Positions 8,970 to 23,500 of a stretch of DNA of 64,000 nucleotides are shown here, piece after piece. Both the position numbers and the translations under genes were made by a program. The notes beneath the pieces are model-generated. The model made no database searches and was not told where the DNA came from. It saw only the letters and a list, made by a program, of their open reading frames with translations. The DNA lies in assembly GCA_013399895.1 (NCBI GenBank), contig VXBA01003075.1, forward strand, positions 186,001-250,000, written 5' to 3'. Source of the stretch: Serilophus lunatus (lineage: Eukaryota > Chordata > Aves > Passeriformes > Eurylaimidae). Each line of letters begins with the position of its first letter. Positions within the stretch are counted from its first letter, which is position 1.

Positions 8970-11900
8970 CTAGGTCAGCTGTAAAGAGATTGGAAAATTA
9001 CTCTCAACATCTGTTTAACAAATGCAGAAAGTGAGGAAAAATAATGTTAATCAAAACAATAAGGTTAATGGCATACAAGAACATTTTCTTTCTGCAACAG
9101 GTAGTACATCTGGAAGAGATATCACATTTTAGAACATTCAATACCTCTTCTCCCCCCCAAAAAAACCCCACCCAATATTACTGATCAGATTTCCTTAAAA
9201 CAAACACACCAAAGTAGACAGCTTCTGGGTTTATGTGGATTTATGAAAACCATTCTGCACACTTGAAAGAAAATTAAATCCATCCCAGACAAACCCAGAA
9301 AAATCTCTACCCTTTATTCTTTACCAGTTTTGTTGTGCTCACTAATGGGTCTCACGCCATCCAATACACCCTCATTAAAACACTTCTCCCTCTTCATCCT
9401 CTTATGCAAGACTCATCCTCCTGCTATAATACTTCCTGTGACATCCACTTCAGAGCATGGGTTGCAACAAGTTAAATGTATATTCTTTGCAAGTGAGTCC
9501 ATATCTTATTTTCAAATGGCTTCTTTATTTGTTGTTGCTTTTGCCAATGTTCAAAAGTGGTTTAGCCCTTTGTCGTTTCTTCCTAAAAATGACAGATTTC
9601 TCTAATAAATGTCTCTGTTTTGTTTCTTTGCCTAATCATCTTATTAGTATGGTCTAACATTCTTTTAGCATGACTTTGCTGCAAAGTTAATTTCTGACAG
9701 ATCTTATTTTTGCTAAAACAATTACACATTGTGAAATTAAGCAAATATATTCCTTTCTGTAGGAAAGAAGAGAAAGATGTTTTGAAATCATACGCAATCA
9801 GTACAGGCTGTTTACATTTCTGTTGGTGTATTATGACTATGTTCTTTGTCTTAGCTTCCAGCTCTGTTGCTGGTGTTGTGATCTGATAGGTGACACCAAA
9901 ACTCCTCAGGTATGCATCCTTCAAATTGTTTCTCTTTCTGGCTCTGTAATAGCAAAGGATATTGTTGTATATGATTCCCCTTTCCTCCAGTACACTTGAG
10001 TTAGTAGGTGTCAGACACTGGAATAAATTTACATGATATTTATATAGTCTCCCATCTTATTCAAGGTCACTGAGGTATGAAACAAGTCATACCAAACTGT
10101 CTCTTTCCTTTCTTCAGGCAGTTATCGTTGAGAATAAGGGAATCTTTCTGTCTGCATCCAGAGGGCAAGATAAACATAAATGTTGTTCAAAAAGTAGATT
10201 CATTTAGAGTTGACAAGAGTTTAAAGTTAGGGTTTGAGTTCTTATTTGCTCCTCTACGTTCCTCCAGGGAAAAAAAAACCCATTGGATTACCTTTAATTC
10301 ACATTTCCAGCTCTCATTATCTTTTCAAAAATAACACATTTTCTTTTTGAAATTTCTCCTTGTCACATTGCTGCTGGTCGCAATAACTCTCTATGAAGAG
10401 AAAAACAGGTATGATTAAAATGTCCCTTAGTGGGCTTGATGAAGACATGGTAATGGCAGCAATTTCCATGCAATTTCTGTAAAATACCTGAGCACTTACT
10501 GAACACCTAAGTAGCTCTTAACTACTATCACTTTTAATCCACCTTATCTAATTGTACACATTCTTATTAAGAAACATTCTTAGCAGCTCTTACAAAATGC
10601 AGAATGTTGTAGAAATAAATGCTGGAGGCTGTGCAATACCTTATGAAAATGTAGTAAATTCTGCTAAACCATATGTGCATGTATGTGTCTCTGTGCACCT
10701 TTAAAGACCAACACTTGCAAAAAGAAACTTTTAAGCTTTCATAGAAAACAAAATAAAAAAATTAATTCAGATCTAGTGCTTTTTTGAACTGGCCAGACAC
10801 CAAACAGAGCTGATATATATAGTTGGTCAAGTCATATGAGAGAGGCATTTTCCATAAGTTTTATGCTAAATCTCTGAAATATATTGAAGGAAAAAAAACC
10901 TTAGTATTTATGTATTTTTAAAAAGAATTCTTCAGTAAGTATCACATCTAAATTACAGATTGTGTTTCTCCTGTTATTTTTATTAAGTCCCTGCCAGAAG
11001 AACTGATCTGCTATGAAGTTGAAACAAAAGGCAGTGAAGGGAAGGAACAGCAAGAGTTCAGCAGGTTAACTCTTTTATGTTGAAGGAGCTTATTCATACA
11101 ATAGTTCAAGTTTTCTTTAAATGCATTCAATAGCAATTTTTTCATTTGCTTTTGTAGGAGCCAGATAAGAATTTCCAAGGGCAAAAGCTAATAAGTGCAA
11201 CGTGTATTATTAATGTGTTTATGTCTCCTTTACCATATTTATTATAAGCACATTAATGAAAATGCCATGAATATTAGGGCTGATTTATAAGAATAGGCTA
11301 ATGTTTACAGCCAGATTACTGCACACTGGAAATATTTTATTTAACTTAACTACATGCATTTGCAATTTATTAAGACACTTGTATCACTCCAAAGAAAAGT
11401 TTTTATTAATAAGATTGATGATACACAGGTTTACAGTGTTTCTTGCTGAACCTTGCTGTTCAGGGAAAATGATTGTTTAATTTTTTTATGGAGAATCAAT
11501 TTTTTATCGAATTTACCAAAAGAATTACAATGAATTTACCAAATAATACAAATATACTCATAAGGTATGTCTTCAGATATTTTGTGATAATGAAACAGAA
11601 TTTAATAATATTAACATATATGCAGATAATGTATGTAGAGCCCAAATTAGCCTTGTAGGCACCACCAGATTTCCACATTCTGTAAGGGAAACCACAAACT
11701 TTCATGGATGCATGGGCTGTCTCAGGGCTTCATACATTTCTGAAAGATTCTGAATAGGAATTTGCTCACTAGAGTTTATTTGTAACAGTTCTGAACACTG
11801 CTGTCCATTTTTTCATACCCAACACTCTTCTACATGTTCATATGTAATTTGTTCATCCATGCATGAAAAATAAACAACTGAGGTCTTTTTACATTTTTAT

Positions 11901-12078
11901 CCCATATTTTTGATTCAAACTCAGATTTCAACACAAGGCTAAATTCTTTAAAAATCAAGGACACCATTCCACAATATATACATATACTAAATAATTTCAC
12001 ATATATAAATATATATATATATTTGTGTATAAAGAGCAAACTTGCTATTAAATAGAAGTGTAAGATGAAAGTTAAGTT
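8970..12078. other. unique AT-rich DNA
   Basis: There are 3 kb without a recognised gene or transposon. The largest frames (91 codons at 9330-9605 plus, 113 codons at 9924-9583 minus) show no family signature. A short alternating AT tract occupies 12001-12022. Confidence 0.5.
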
Positions 12079-12130
12079 GGCAGCTGGACTAGGTGATCAT
12101 TGGCCCCTCACAACTACAAATATTCAATTT
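12079..12130 (+). mobile_element. short CR1 3'-end remnant
   Basis: The segment 'agctggactaggtgatcatt' followed by 'ggcccctcacaactacaaat' is a mutated version of the last ~50 bp of a CR1 3' untranslated region. The family reads roughly GG-TGGACTAGATGATC followed by GG-CCCTTCCAACT. The terminal ATTCTRTG repeat has decayed. It is too short for a subfamily call. Confidence 0.5.
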
Positions 12131-15100
12131 AATTTTAGTCTAGTCTAAGTACTGCCATGAGTCACCCAACTTTTAGGAAACTTCGGTTTGCATCATAGAA
12201 GACATAGCCTAAACTGAGGTAGCCTCTCAGACGTATATTCAGATACAAGAGAATGAAATTACATTTCCCAGGAGCCATGACAGTTGAAAATCCATATCCA
12301 TCCTCTCCAGCTTTTAGTAGGTCATTTTATTTGAGTGTCAGGTAGTACTAATAGGAAATTGAGTTGGGAGGAAAGGGTGTCTTCCATGAAATTTTCCTGA
12401 GAGTTGCTGCAACGTATTAGAAACTTCAAATTTCCCCCTGGAATATCTGGCTAGATAAGCTTGCAGAGAGGAATCAGTGAATAAATGACCTTATGACCAA
12501 GATATATTGTTTTTGAACTTATTTTAACAATAACACAAACTAGATTGAAGCAGCTCTGAAGATTACCCCAAGACCCTCTGAAGCGAGGGTCAAATGTCTA
12601 TGATGAAGGCTATGAAGTCTGGAAACAAGAAGTTAGTTTTGTGTATTACTTAGGAGCTATAAAAAGTGATTGGTGCTGTAGGAAGGCAGACAAAACCAGC
12701 AGAAAATAAGGTCCTGACCTTTCACGAAGGACCAGCACAGTAGAAGCAGCAGCAGGATCTCAACTCCCCTTCTGTGATGTATGAAATCTGGCAAAATCTC
12801 CCTGAACAGTATCTTTATTTGTACTAGAGATACATTTAGTTTGATGCAGCCTCTGGTTGGTGAAGAAGTCGCACCACAGGTGACACAGCACCCCTAGCAT
12901 TTTGATTAATATGATGTGCTGGGGCAAGTGACTGCACTCCCCAGATATATCCTTTCCCTGCTCCTTTGAGAACCATTTGAAGAATGCACAAAACTTCAGT
13001 CAACAGACAGGTAAAAATGGATTCATGAATACCTCAAGAGTGTTTAAACTTGTGATTTATTCTCTTATTTCAAAGCAGTCTGAAACATTCTACAAAACAA
13101 ACAAACAAACAAAAAAAGAAAACAAACAAAAAAAACCCCACACGTGCATCCCAGGACCCAGTTACAAATCTCAGTGGAGATGTTTGTAGCTAAAGCAATT
13201 CAGGCTTTGTGACAGAAGTGCAACTTTTCTTCAGAAATTTCAACAAATATAATTTATCTTGGTGAAACTGGTTAAATTCAAAATAATATTAAAGATATCA
13301 ACAATTCTGAATGAAGCTACAATAGTATCTACATATAGAGAAACTATTCTTAGGAGTTGTCCAACCTCCACTGCTTTTCTGCCCAACCTCTCTTATTTTA
13401 AGTTTTGTATCTTCACAATATTAAGTAATATAGATAAGATTCAATTGCCAGCACTTGAACTAATTTAACATGATCATTTGTTGTGTTCTGAACTAATGTA
13501 TTCACCATGTCACGGCAGTCAAAAATGAGCTACTAAACACTGAACATCTTTATTTGTGTATTAAAAATGCAACATAATATTCAAAATCCTTAGCATTTTT
13601 AAGTGACACTAAGAAAAATTACTGATATGCAGAATTTTTTGACAACTGTCAAACAAGAAAAACTTATTGAGTACAAGGTTTTAAGCCTTATTTAAAGTTT
13701 AAAATCAGACAACTGGATTTAGAGTCCTTGTTAAAAAAGTTCAGGTATGTCATAAAAAATACATTTTACAAGCTGCCAAATTCTATCACATATTACTATA
13801 TTTTAGTCCTTAAATTAGAGCTTAGGGAAGAATGGCTTTGCCACAGAAATAGTTAGGGGACCTTGAAATTTTTTAAAGCCTTCATTTTGCTGCAAAGTGC
13901 CTGCAAATTATTTATACTTCAGGTGGTAACCATTCTCAAGAAGTCAGTCACTTTGCATAGGTAAATTCTTATTTTAAAAGAAGCTTAATCTGTTAGACCA
14001 GTGACTCCCACACCACAGTCTGAAAACTGTCCAATGTTCAATGTTCTGAGTGATCCTCAGATAATTCTGTAATTTTTACTGATCTAAAGAATATTTGAAA
14101 CTTATCTACATTAGAATTGTTCTCCTCATTCCTTTATGACTTTGAATATTTTTCTTTTCATGCACTAAAACTTATTTGACAATCAAATAGTGCATGTGAT
14201 TGATTTGTGATTGATGATTATATTTTAAACAGAATTCTTAATCATCTTTGAACATCAAGGTCTGATATGGAAAACAAACAATTTCCAACAGCCAATTGAG
14301 CTAATTTTTAAATCAGATTATTTCTTTGAGAGGGAAGAACACATTGCATTAAAAGCATGAACTTGGCTGTCATGTACTTTTTCGGTAAAAATAAGCTGCA
14401 ATTAAAAACTATATATTTTGCATTATTTTTCTTTCCAATACAGACAAAACTCTCGAGACTTTTTCTAGAACAATCCATGTTATGGAAAAAACTCTTAACC
14501 CACATATTATAAGAAATATGTTCTGTGCTACTCTCCTATATCCTTGATGTCTCAGTATAATATAATGTTTAATTGTAATTAATTAAGTGGATACAGCTCT
14601 GTTAAAGCCAAAGATTATTAATAATTAAAGTTATTGAGAATAGAACTGGATGATGAACAGCTACTACAGGAGAGTGAATTTGCTTTATAAATTCCAGAAA
14701 GTTGTGCATAAAGAGCTATATTAATGAAAATGGAGAAATTTTGTGTGCCGGATGGAGAATGGTCACTGCACAAGTGTACAGGGCAAAGAAAGAGGTAATA
14801 AGTCCACTCCAGATTGTCTAGTTGTCACAAGAAGCGCCCAGACAACATTCCTGACAGATGGAGGATTTCCAGAGATGATGTTTCTTGGCTTGAGAGGAGT
14901 CATGGAAGGCCTGGCAGGATTTGAAATGAGCCTACTGCTCAATTTTTTTTGAAATAAAATTTTATGAGAAAGTTCTCAGATCCACTCCAGGTAACTGTAC
15001 AGCTTAAAGTGACATAAAGACAAAGCCCACAGAGGCATCATCTTTTTGGTGGTGTTCCTGGAGCAGTTTATTAGATGCACTTTCCTAATTTAAGCTTCAG

Positions 15101-18100
15101 AAGGGGTAGTACATTAATTATCTGCTGGTTAGGTTGATGCACCCAATAAGAGCAGCTGAGAGAGCAGCAAACCAAAAATGAAGCTGCATCAACCTGCAGC
15201 AAGAGATGATTATGAAAATTAAGGGGAGGAAAAAAACAATCCTAGGACATCAAATAATGATTTTCAAATATGATCTGTTGTGCCAATTGACTCAGTTTCA
15301 AGGTCACAAATTTGAGTTATCAGGGATTCAAATTTGTGAACGTTTTGTGTTGCTATGTAATTACATGCTTTTATTAAAATAACTTTAGGTTGAGAAACTT
15401 GTGTTTCTGAAGAGTGGCATCAAGTGTTAGGAGCAGGAGCATATCAATGAAGATGGCAAAGATTCACATTTCAAATAATGAATTAACATTTTTGTGTATT
15501 TCAAGTATAACAGCATCTTTGAATAAGTCCTGTTTGAAACTGTATTATGTCTTTAAAAAAGAAAATAGAACTAAGTAAGTGTTTCCCTAACAGAACTTAA
15601 ATAGAAATAAGGTGGAAAGAGCATGGCAAGAATTCAAGGAAATGCCCACTATGTCAAAGCCCATCACTTTGTATGATACACCAGTTTTACCTTTAGAGAA
15701 ATACATGTGGATACAGCCTTTTAAACAGTCAGACCTTGTTTAATTTAAGAGCAGGGAGAATTTTTCTATGAAGAAGTGTTTATCCAAGCACGTATAAAGA
15801 ACCAAAACAAACAGATCTTTAGTGAAATGGACTCCTGCATTATAAGTCTTTGATTTATTGCAGTTTTCTTTTAGGATCCTTGCAGTCTTGTATCAATTGT
15901 CCTGATTTAGAGGTTTTATTCTGAAATGCATTTATTTGGATTCCTCAGGAGAAGTACAACTCTGCAGGCCACATAAGAGACATTTTTAAGGTCAAAAGCT
16001 GTCTATCCTCTCTATACAGGAGGGTTTCTTTTCTATGACTAATTCCAAGAGATGATCAAACATCTGCCAGAGGCCAAAAGGCAAACAAGTCTGCACAAAT
16101 ATAAGCTCCAGTAGCCTCAAAATAAATTTATTACTTCTGTGGAGCATGGAAAAAGTTTCTTAATTATTCACTTGACTGACAATGCCTGAGCTGTAAAAAA
16201 CTGAAGGTAGTAAGTCTGGAATGAGACACAAGTGGGAAAACTTAGGAGGGGAAAACTTTGCTAGTTTTTGTTTGAGCAGGTTGTGCTACAGCAATAAAAG
16301 TCAATTGACCAATTTAGAAAATGGAAACTAAATGACTGTGTCAAACTGGACACTTATTGAAGGTAACAAAAGAGCACAGATGTAAAGTCTTTTGGTATTT
16401 TATGACCAGATCAACAGGGCAGAATGGTGCTTCCAAGCAAAAGGACAAATCCTGGTTTAATGTTATTTTCTGAAATGTTAAAAGAAATATGACCCATACT
16501 TGTGTTTTCAATTCAAATCCCAAAGTTCAATGGTGGTAATAACACATCACCACAAAGCAGCAAAAATACATTGTTTTGTAACTCCATGCATCCTAATCTC
16601 ATTTAGTGGGGGAAAAAAACCCAACATTACTATCTTTTTCGGGTATATCAAACCAATCACACTGCAAATTATGCCTGAATATAAATATGTGATCAAATTC
16701 TAATTGGCTGAATTTACTCGAGTCTATTTAAAAGAGTTCATGGTGGCTCATACACACAATGAAGAGATTAAATGCTCAAAAATAATATTTGTTATAAAAA
16801 TCTTATAAAGAACATCTTTCCACACATGAAGATTCTTTCCATAACTTGAGAAGAAACTCATCATAATTTAAAATCTTTATTCATTCTGAGATTCATGAAG
16901 ATTTCAGATCACTATCACCTTCAAAAAGAGAAAAATAGTACATGTTTCAAAAAGAAATAGTAATCCACTCATTTATAATAAACAAGAATAAATGAAATCT
17001 AGATTTTTACAGACATACAGATAAACATAAAATTTAAGTTTTTATATTAGGCCATTTTTGATAAGTGTATTTTATTTGTGCTCAAATTATAGAAAATTAA
17101 AAGCAGGAGAAAAAGTGGCCCTTAGATACTCAAGACAGTAAATAACTGCTGGGATTCACATTATTAACCATAAAACAACATTCTGAAACAGTCTCTGCAT
17201 TCTTGGCTTATTCACTTGCTCTAGTGGCCCAAATATTTAAAATGCTTCTTCACTACTGATAGCTTGAGTTATAAAGCTCCCTGCTGTGAAACCTTCATTG
17301 AGAGCAGTAACATCTTGTACTCTAATTAATTTTCTTTAAATTATCATTTTAGTTCTTTTTTTATTTTTCTGTCAATGAGTGAAAAAAGAAAACAAGAAAA
17401 CTTGAATCAAAGAGGCAATATGTAATATTGGTTTTAAAAAAGAATGTTAAATTATGTGAAATATGCTCATTTTTATCCTTTTAATGAGGGGGAAAGGATT
17501 ATTATTAATAACATACTACCTACCAGATTAAAGGTATTTGCAAGCTTCACTGCAATTAGCTTGTCTCTATGATTCAGATTAACTTTTTTCATGATAAGGA
17601 AAGGTCATTAGGAAATTACATTTTGGAAATTGTTCCCGTACAAAAATTTAGATGATATTAATCTCAGCATTATTATAAATCAGGCTATAGGCAATGAGCT
17701 TTGAAAAGCAGGTACTTTTCCATTCTAAAGTTAAATGGCATTTTTATTTTAAATAGTATACTACCTAGGATTATTTTTTTAAGGCCCTTTATAACAAAGT
17801 GTCATACATTGATAAAAAATGCAGCAGATTTGAAATGTAGATTAATAAACAATCCTAAACAGATTTTGAAAGTGACCTGTCTGACTTAAAAAGTCCATGT
17901 TCAACAAGACTGGAAAAGTGTTCTTCATAAAACCTAGGCATTAAAGATGGTACCTTGTATAAAAGCCATAGAAAATTCTATCCAGTTTTGCTGTTTCACT
18001 TGAGTGCTACATCCTCCTTGTTTATCACTGTAATGCGGACTTAGATAATATATTTATAGGGAGCCTTTGGAAAATACAGGTTAGCTGCTCCATGAATAAT

Positions 18101-18567
18101 AATTTCCATATGAGAAAAAAATGCTCTAGGTCACTGAATTGAGCACCCTGCTTATGATATAGAAATGGCTCATGTAATCACCTACAGAACATGTGGAGCT
18201 TTGTCTTAAATTACTGGGTTTGTACCTGCTGTATCTCGTTTGATTTTCTCCAGGCTGCTCCAGATTCTCACTCTACTGATTGCTAGAAATATCCTTTAAT
18301 TTCCAAACTAAATTTATACACTGAAAAATTATGCTCACTAGTTGTTCTGCCTGCATGTCTTGGCTTCAAACTTTTGCCATAATGATACATCCATATAGAT
18401 CAGTGATATTCCATTCAGCCTTTTTTCGTCAGACAAGGCCAGTTAACAGTCTCCTCTCCATTCCTGCCAATCATTATGATGACATTTTCGAAATCAAATG
18501 GCTGTAGTATTCCAGCTTAAATTTATTTTTCTTGTAATAAATAACAAATCAATTATGAAAGCTGACT
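12131..18567. other. unique AT-rich DNA with one A-rich tract
   Basis: There are 6.4 kb without a supported gene or transposon. An A-rich (CAAA)n tract lies at about 13097-13137. Frames reach about 70 codons only. The 69-codon frame at 14743-14952 (plus) is within chance. Ordinary repeat-poor bird intergenic or intronic DNA is the best description. Confidence 0.5.
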
Positions 18568-19140
18568 CTATCCTGGGCTGCATCCAAAGCAGTGTGTTTT
18601 TGGTTGAGGGAGGGAATTCTGTCCTGCTCTGCTCAGGTGAGACCCCACCTGCAGAGCTGCCTGCAGCTCTGGGGTCCCAACACAAGAAGGACACGGAGCT
18701 GTTGGAGAGAGTCCAGAGGCCACTAAGGTGACCAGAGGGATGGAGCAGTTCTGCTGTGAAGGAAGGCTGAGAAAATTGGGATTGTTCAGCCTGGAGAAGA
18801 GAAGGCTTTGGGGTGACCTAATAGTGGCCTTGCAATACCTGAAAGGAGCCAACAAGAAAGATGGAGAGAGACTATTGACAAGGGCCTGTAGTGACAGGAC
18901 AAGGAAGAATGGCTTGAAACTAACAGAGAGTGGGTTTACTTTAGATATTGAGAAGAAATTGTTCCCTGTGAGAGTGATGAGGCCCTGGCACAGGTAGCCC
19001 AGAGAAGCTGAGGATGCCCCATTCCTGGAAGGCCAGGTTGGATTGGGCTCTGACCAACTTGGTCTAGTGGAAGGTATGGGGGCAGGGGGATGGAATGAGA
19101 TGACATCCCTTCCAACTCAGGCCATTCTATGATTCTGTAT
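18568..19140 (+). mobile_element. CR1 LINE, 3' ~570 bp
   Basis: This is the longest CR1 in the window. It runs from 'tcctgggctgcatcc' through the diagnostic 'ttcagcctggagaagagaag' block and 'ttggattgggctctga', and ends 'ggccattctatgattctgta', the CR1 terminal repeat. It is truncated at the 5' end like almost all CR1 copies and carries no reverse-transcriptase or endonuclease sequence. Frames on both strands here are by-products. It differs clearly from the copies ending at 386 and 53154, so it is another subfamily. Moderate divergence suggests an old insertion. Confidence 0.92.
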
Positions 19141-22100
19141 TATGAATGAGAATGAATCTCTACTTTACACATAGCTAAGGAGACACTCCTCCCTGTAGTA
19201 GAAATATCAGTGCTAGAAAAGGTAACAGGCATTTATGTTCTCAAAAATTTCCCTCTTTGATTTTGTTGTCTTTTAAACAGGAATGATCAAAGCAGAGGTG
19301 CCCTCTAACATTATTTATTCCTATTTCCATAAAATATTTATTTCTCATGCAAGGAAAAAAACCACAAAACTAACAAAAACTGAAATGACATTGTAATGCA
19401 GTTCTTCAGGATGATAATTGATTATTCTTTTACAACCATTTGAACCTCTCTCTGCACCACATAACACCAATTTTTGCAAACATTTAGACTTTTTTGTATT
19501 TTAATGTACTCACTCATTGGTTGTGACATCATGAAAGAAAAATTTCTTCTTCGCTAAAATATACACAGAAAACAGATCAAAGCTGACTATTTTCTGGTTA
19601 AATTGAGAGAGATTCCTGAATGGTAATAATTTATACAGCACAAGCTTTATGCAGGTTAGTGTTGCTGGCTGCATGTAGTGAGAATGTGCATGGAATACTG
19701 GAGGTGTTACATTCCCAAAGAAAATGAACTTATCTTATACTTGCTGGCTAGAAAATAGCCATCAAAACTATCCTCAGAAACCTAAAATGAATGGTTGCAG
19801 CTGCCCTGCATTTGACCAAAACCAAAAGGGAACAATATCTTCAGACTACGCAATATTTGAAAGAGAGCAGCCTGGCAAACAATGTTTAGGAAACTGTTTT
19901 TCCATGGAGATATTTACATTTTTTAATGACAGTGAATTTCTCCCACAGTCTACAAAAAATAAATTAAATCAAGCTCTCTGCAGTCCTCTCTCACTGTTCA
20001 AATGTGCAAAGGTTTCTGCAGGCTTTCATGTGAAGCCTCTTCATTGATTTCCTTTTTATTTGTAGAGTTTAGAGGAAAGCACTTCTGACAGGAGGGAAAG
20101 GAGGACGTGAAACAGTTTGCCTCTGGTCTTTACATTCCCTCAATACCTGCTGGAATGGAAGGAACAGGAGATACTGCGTCAACATCCATTATATCTCCCA
20201 GCAGAATGTTATTAAAAAAACCCAAACCAAAACAAATAATATTCTCAAGAGAAGACCCTACAACACACTCATACATTTTCATAAGCTAGTTTGCATATTT
20301 CATCTGCCAGGTCTTGTTGATACAAAACACGGATGACTCGCTTTATGTGGTGGTTTGTGATTTTCAACGCTTTTCAGACCTATAGTTTAAAAAGAGTAAT
20401 TCTAACTCTGAATTCTCTGAAATGTGTCTCATGGCACTCATCCTCATTTACTAAATGTGGGAGTAAAGCTAAAGACAAAGAAATAATCACATGGAAATGT
20501 GTCCCTATTTTATAAATAAATAATTAGGTAATATTCCCAAATAATCTATATTTACAGGAGGATTTCAAAAACTTTATGGCTCAAAAGTAATAAAGACAGA
20601 TTTCCATCAAGGTAGCTATTCCAGTGAATTTAGGAGCAATGCATGACAGAATCTATTTATGATCTGGTGCTTTGTTCCAACACAAAATTATTTCCAGTTT
20701 CAATTATGCTTTTTTTTTTCATTAAAAAACTAGAAGAAAAAACAAACACCTGCAGAAAAAGGCCATTTTGAACTGGCTTTCAAAAAGTACCTAAAGATAA
20801 AGTGAATTTTATAAAAGAAATTATAAGTTTGGAAACCTCTAGTGAAGACCTATGAAGAGTCATAAAAGACAAGATGAACTGAGGTGATAAAGATCAGAGA
20901 CAAGCACAGAAACAAATGTTACCCTTGGAAATGCATGGCAGTACCAGGCCTGAACAAGGTGATTATATCAAGGAGCATTTGGAAGTTGTCACTTTCAACA
21001 TTTCCCTTTAGCAGCTCTCAGCAAGATGGCTACAGCTCAAACAAGTTCAAAGACATCATTTATCCTGTCTTGAAAAAGTTATCTTTTCAGTCATATCTTT
21101 CATTCTCATTCTCTCTGGGCTTTGTCTTTCTTACGTGTTCCCAACATTTGGGCAGAATGCAAATATTCTGCCCGAATGGTCTTGGCAACAAATTCACTGG
21201 GTAAATGTGTCCTCTTAGTGTTCTCTCCAGCCATCAGGGATTCACGATTTCTGGGTGGAGAGTGGCTTTTGGCTGATCTAAACCCTCTCCTTTCTCACTG
21301 AAGAAAAGGAACTGAAATCCTTGAGTGTGAGAGAGCAATTGAATAACTTTGCCTGATGCAGCTCCACAGAAGGAAAAGCAGTGACAGAAAGAAGTGTCAG
21401 TTCATCCCTTCAGTCATGAAAGTTATCTTGACAAAAGCTCCTGGTCAATGAACTCCAAAAAGCTGTTGACAGATGTAGGAGAATCTGCTTGGTCATCTGG
21501 CACCTTGCTATAATATGAGAAATCTTCAATCAGAATGAACAAACTAATTTTTATTTCACAGTCACATCTAAAGCAAAATGAAAGGACTCTACAGCTGATT
21601 ATCCACAACTCTCTTAGAGCCTTTGCTAAGATCAGAGTGAATGACAGAAGCAGAGATTGTATTTACAAAGCAGTGTTGTTTTGTTTGCTTGCTTTTAACT
21701 AAACCCAAACCCACACATTTATGCAGTCCTGGCATCTTATCTGTCAAATATTTAGAACTTTTTAAGTATAATGTGGAAAATGTTAATTTCTACCACAGTG
21801 ATTCATAACTACCTTCTGTTCTCTGACAACAAAACACAGTAGAGTTTCCCTGACTGGATGATTAGGGTTTGATTTTTCTTTCTTTTAAATTAACTGTCTT
21901 TTGAATAAACTATTCAATAAAGTGGTGGGAGTTGGGGGTTTTTTGGTTGGTTGGGTTTTTTTTGTGAAGCATCACCAGTTCTTGTCCTTAACATCTATCA
22001 CAGTTGAGTTTGTAAGAAGCTATAATGTTATATAAAATTCTTAGTGGTTTTACTAACAATAAAGAGGAAAGTAGTTTTCCTAATTATTATTCTATTTTAT

Positions 22101-23461
22101 TCTGATTAGTGGTTTTCCTAATTGGTGAGTTTACTATGCCAACTATGAAACTTTCCAATTATAAGAGGATATCCCTCAGTAAGGTGTTCCTGTGAGCAAA
22201 GTTAGATATTCTTTAATCTCATAAAAAGAGAAGTGAGATTCAACCACCCTCTCAAATAGGTATGAAACATCAAAAAGGAAACAAGTGTACTTTTTAGCTT
22301 ATTCAGAGGAATGTTTTACCTTTTCTTAGTCAAAGTCAGCTGGCACAGAGACTGCTAAACATTTCATTTATTGCATATAAAACAGTTAATTACATTACTC
22401 GTGGTCATATGAAGTCCCAGTAAGTAAATAAGGCATTTATTGGTATGTCTTACACAGCTATGTTTTATTATACTATAAAGTTGAACTGCCTGCCTGTCCT
22501 ATGGTCATCTGTCTAAAACACCAAAACATTGTATTTCCTGAGGTTGCATTGAATTATTATTTAATCTCTTTAAGCCATTAAACCAAATAATAGAACTGTC
22601 TAGAAAATACCATAAAAGTTTACATTTCAATTTTCGAGATTACATAACAGAGCATTCATTCCATGTGTTACTCTGTTTTGAAAAAGCATTCACCCCGTTC
22701 AGATGTTCTACTTCACAAAACAACCTTTCAGTAAGATTTGCACAGCCTAGAAAAACAAAAAAATGCACAGATCTTATTCAAGCTCCCTTACCTTAGAGGG
22801 CTCCTTTTTGAGAAGGTACTGACTAGACAGATGGGATATGAGAGGCACCATTGCAGGATGTCTGAAAGCTGAGAACCACAGGATTTTGCCCTTAATTTGT
22901 TCCTTCCTGCTACAAACTTTGCCTTTCAGTGTTTTTAACAGCCCTCCTAGTGCAGTCAAATTTAAATTAATGAAATATAAGTGTCTTAACTGTTAAAGTC
23001 CTGCTTATTTGCTAATGAAGCTTTTCTGAAGGTTCTTTATCCTTTTAAAGGTGCATCTTTATTTTAAGATTTCATTTGATAAACCTGAAAGGCAGACAAG
23101 AACTATTCTGCATATTTTGCCTTTTAAAAATGCTACTAACCTTACAGAGGTCACTGAGCTGCTTACTAGGCTTTTTGTTGCTTAGTATGACTAAAGCACT
23201 GTAAAAGCAAATTTACTTGAATTTTGGTTCTCTTCAGAAACACAACGTATTCCAACTAACATGATTTAAACTCATTTAATTTTTGTCAATCAGTATATGC
23301 CTCCTATGCTTGGAATGAGATCCCCATGTAGATTTGAAGAAATTTTACACACACAATGTGAAAAGCAGTGGTGCGTGAAAGTACAGTATTGAAAAAAGGA
23401 CAAGTCCTATCAACTTCTCCTTACTTTACTGGAATACAAATAGAATATTGAATTTTGCAAA
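19141..23461. other. unique AT-rich DNA
   Basis: There are 4.3 kb without a recognised gene or transposon. Frames of 107 codons (19724-20047, plus) and 106 codons (20884-21204, plus) lack domain features and are within chance. A strong hairpin at 21145-21178 is listed separately. A G/T-rich tract lies at about 21930-21965. Confidence 0.5.
21145..21178. repeat. 14-bp-stem inverted repeat with octamer motif in the loop
   Basis: CATTTGGGCAGAAT is followed by a 6-base loop, GCAAAT, and then by ATTCTGCCCGAATG. Thirteen of the fourteen stem pairs are Watson-Crick and one is T-G. The bases 21157-21164 read ATGCAAAT, the consensus octamer for POU/Oct factors, spanning the end of the stem and the loop. 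It is too short for a typical microRNA precursor. Confidence 0.8.
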
Positions 23462-23500
23462 GATAATAAGGTTGGAAGAGACCATTAGAAATATCTCCCA
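23462..23500 (-). mobile_element. CR1 3'-terminal scrap
   Basis: 'aataaggttggaagagacc' followed by 'attagaaatatctcc' resembles the reverse complement of a CR1 3' end (AAGGTTGGAA-AGACC, then the CCAACC region). Only about 35 bp can be recognised, so the call is tentative. Confidence 0.45.
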
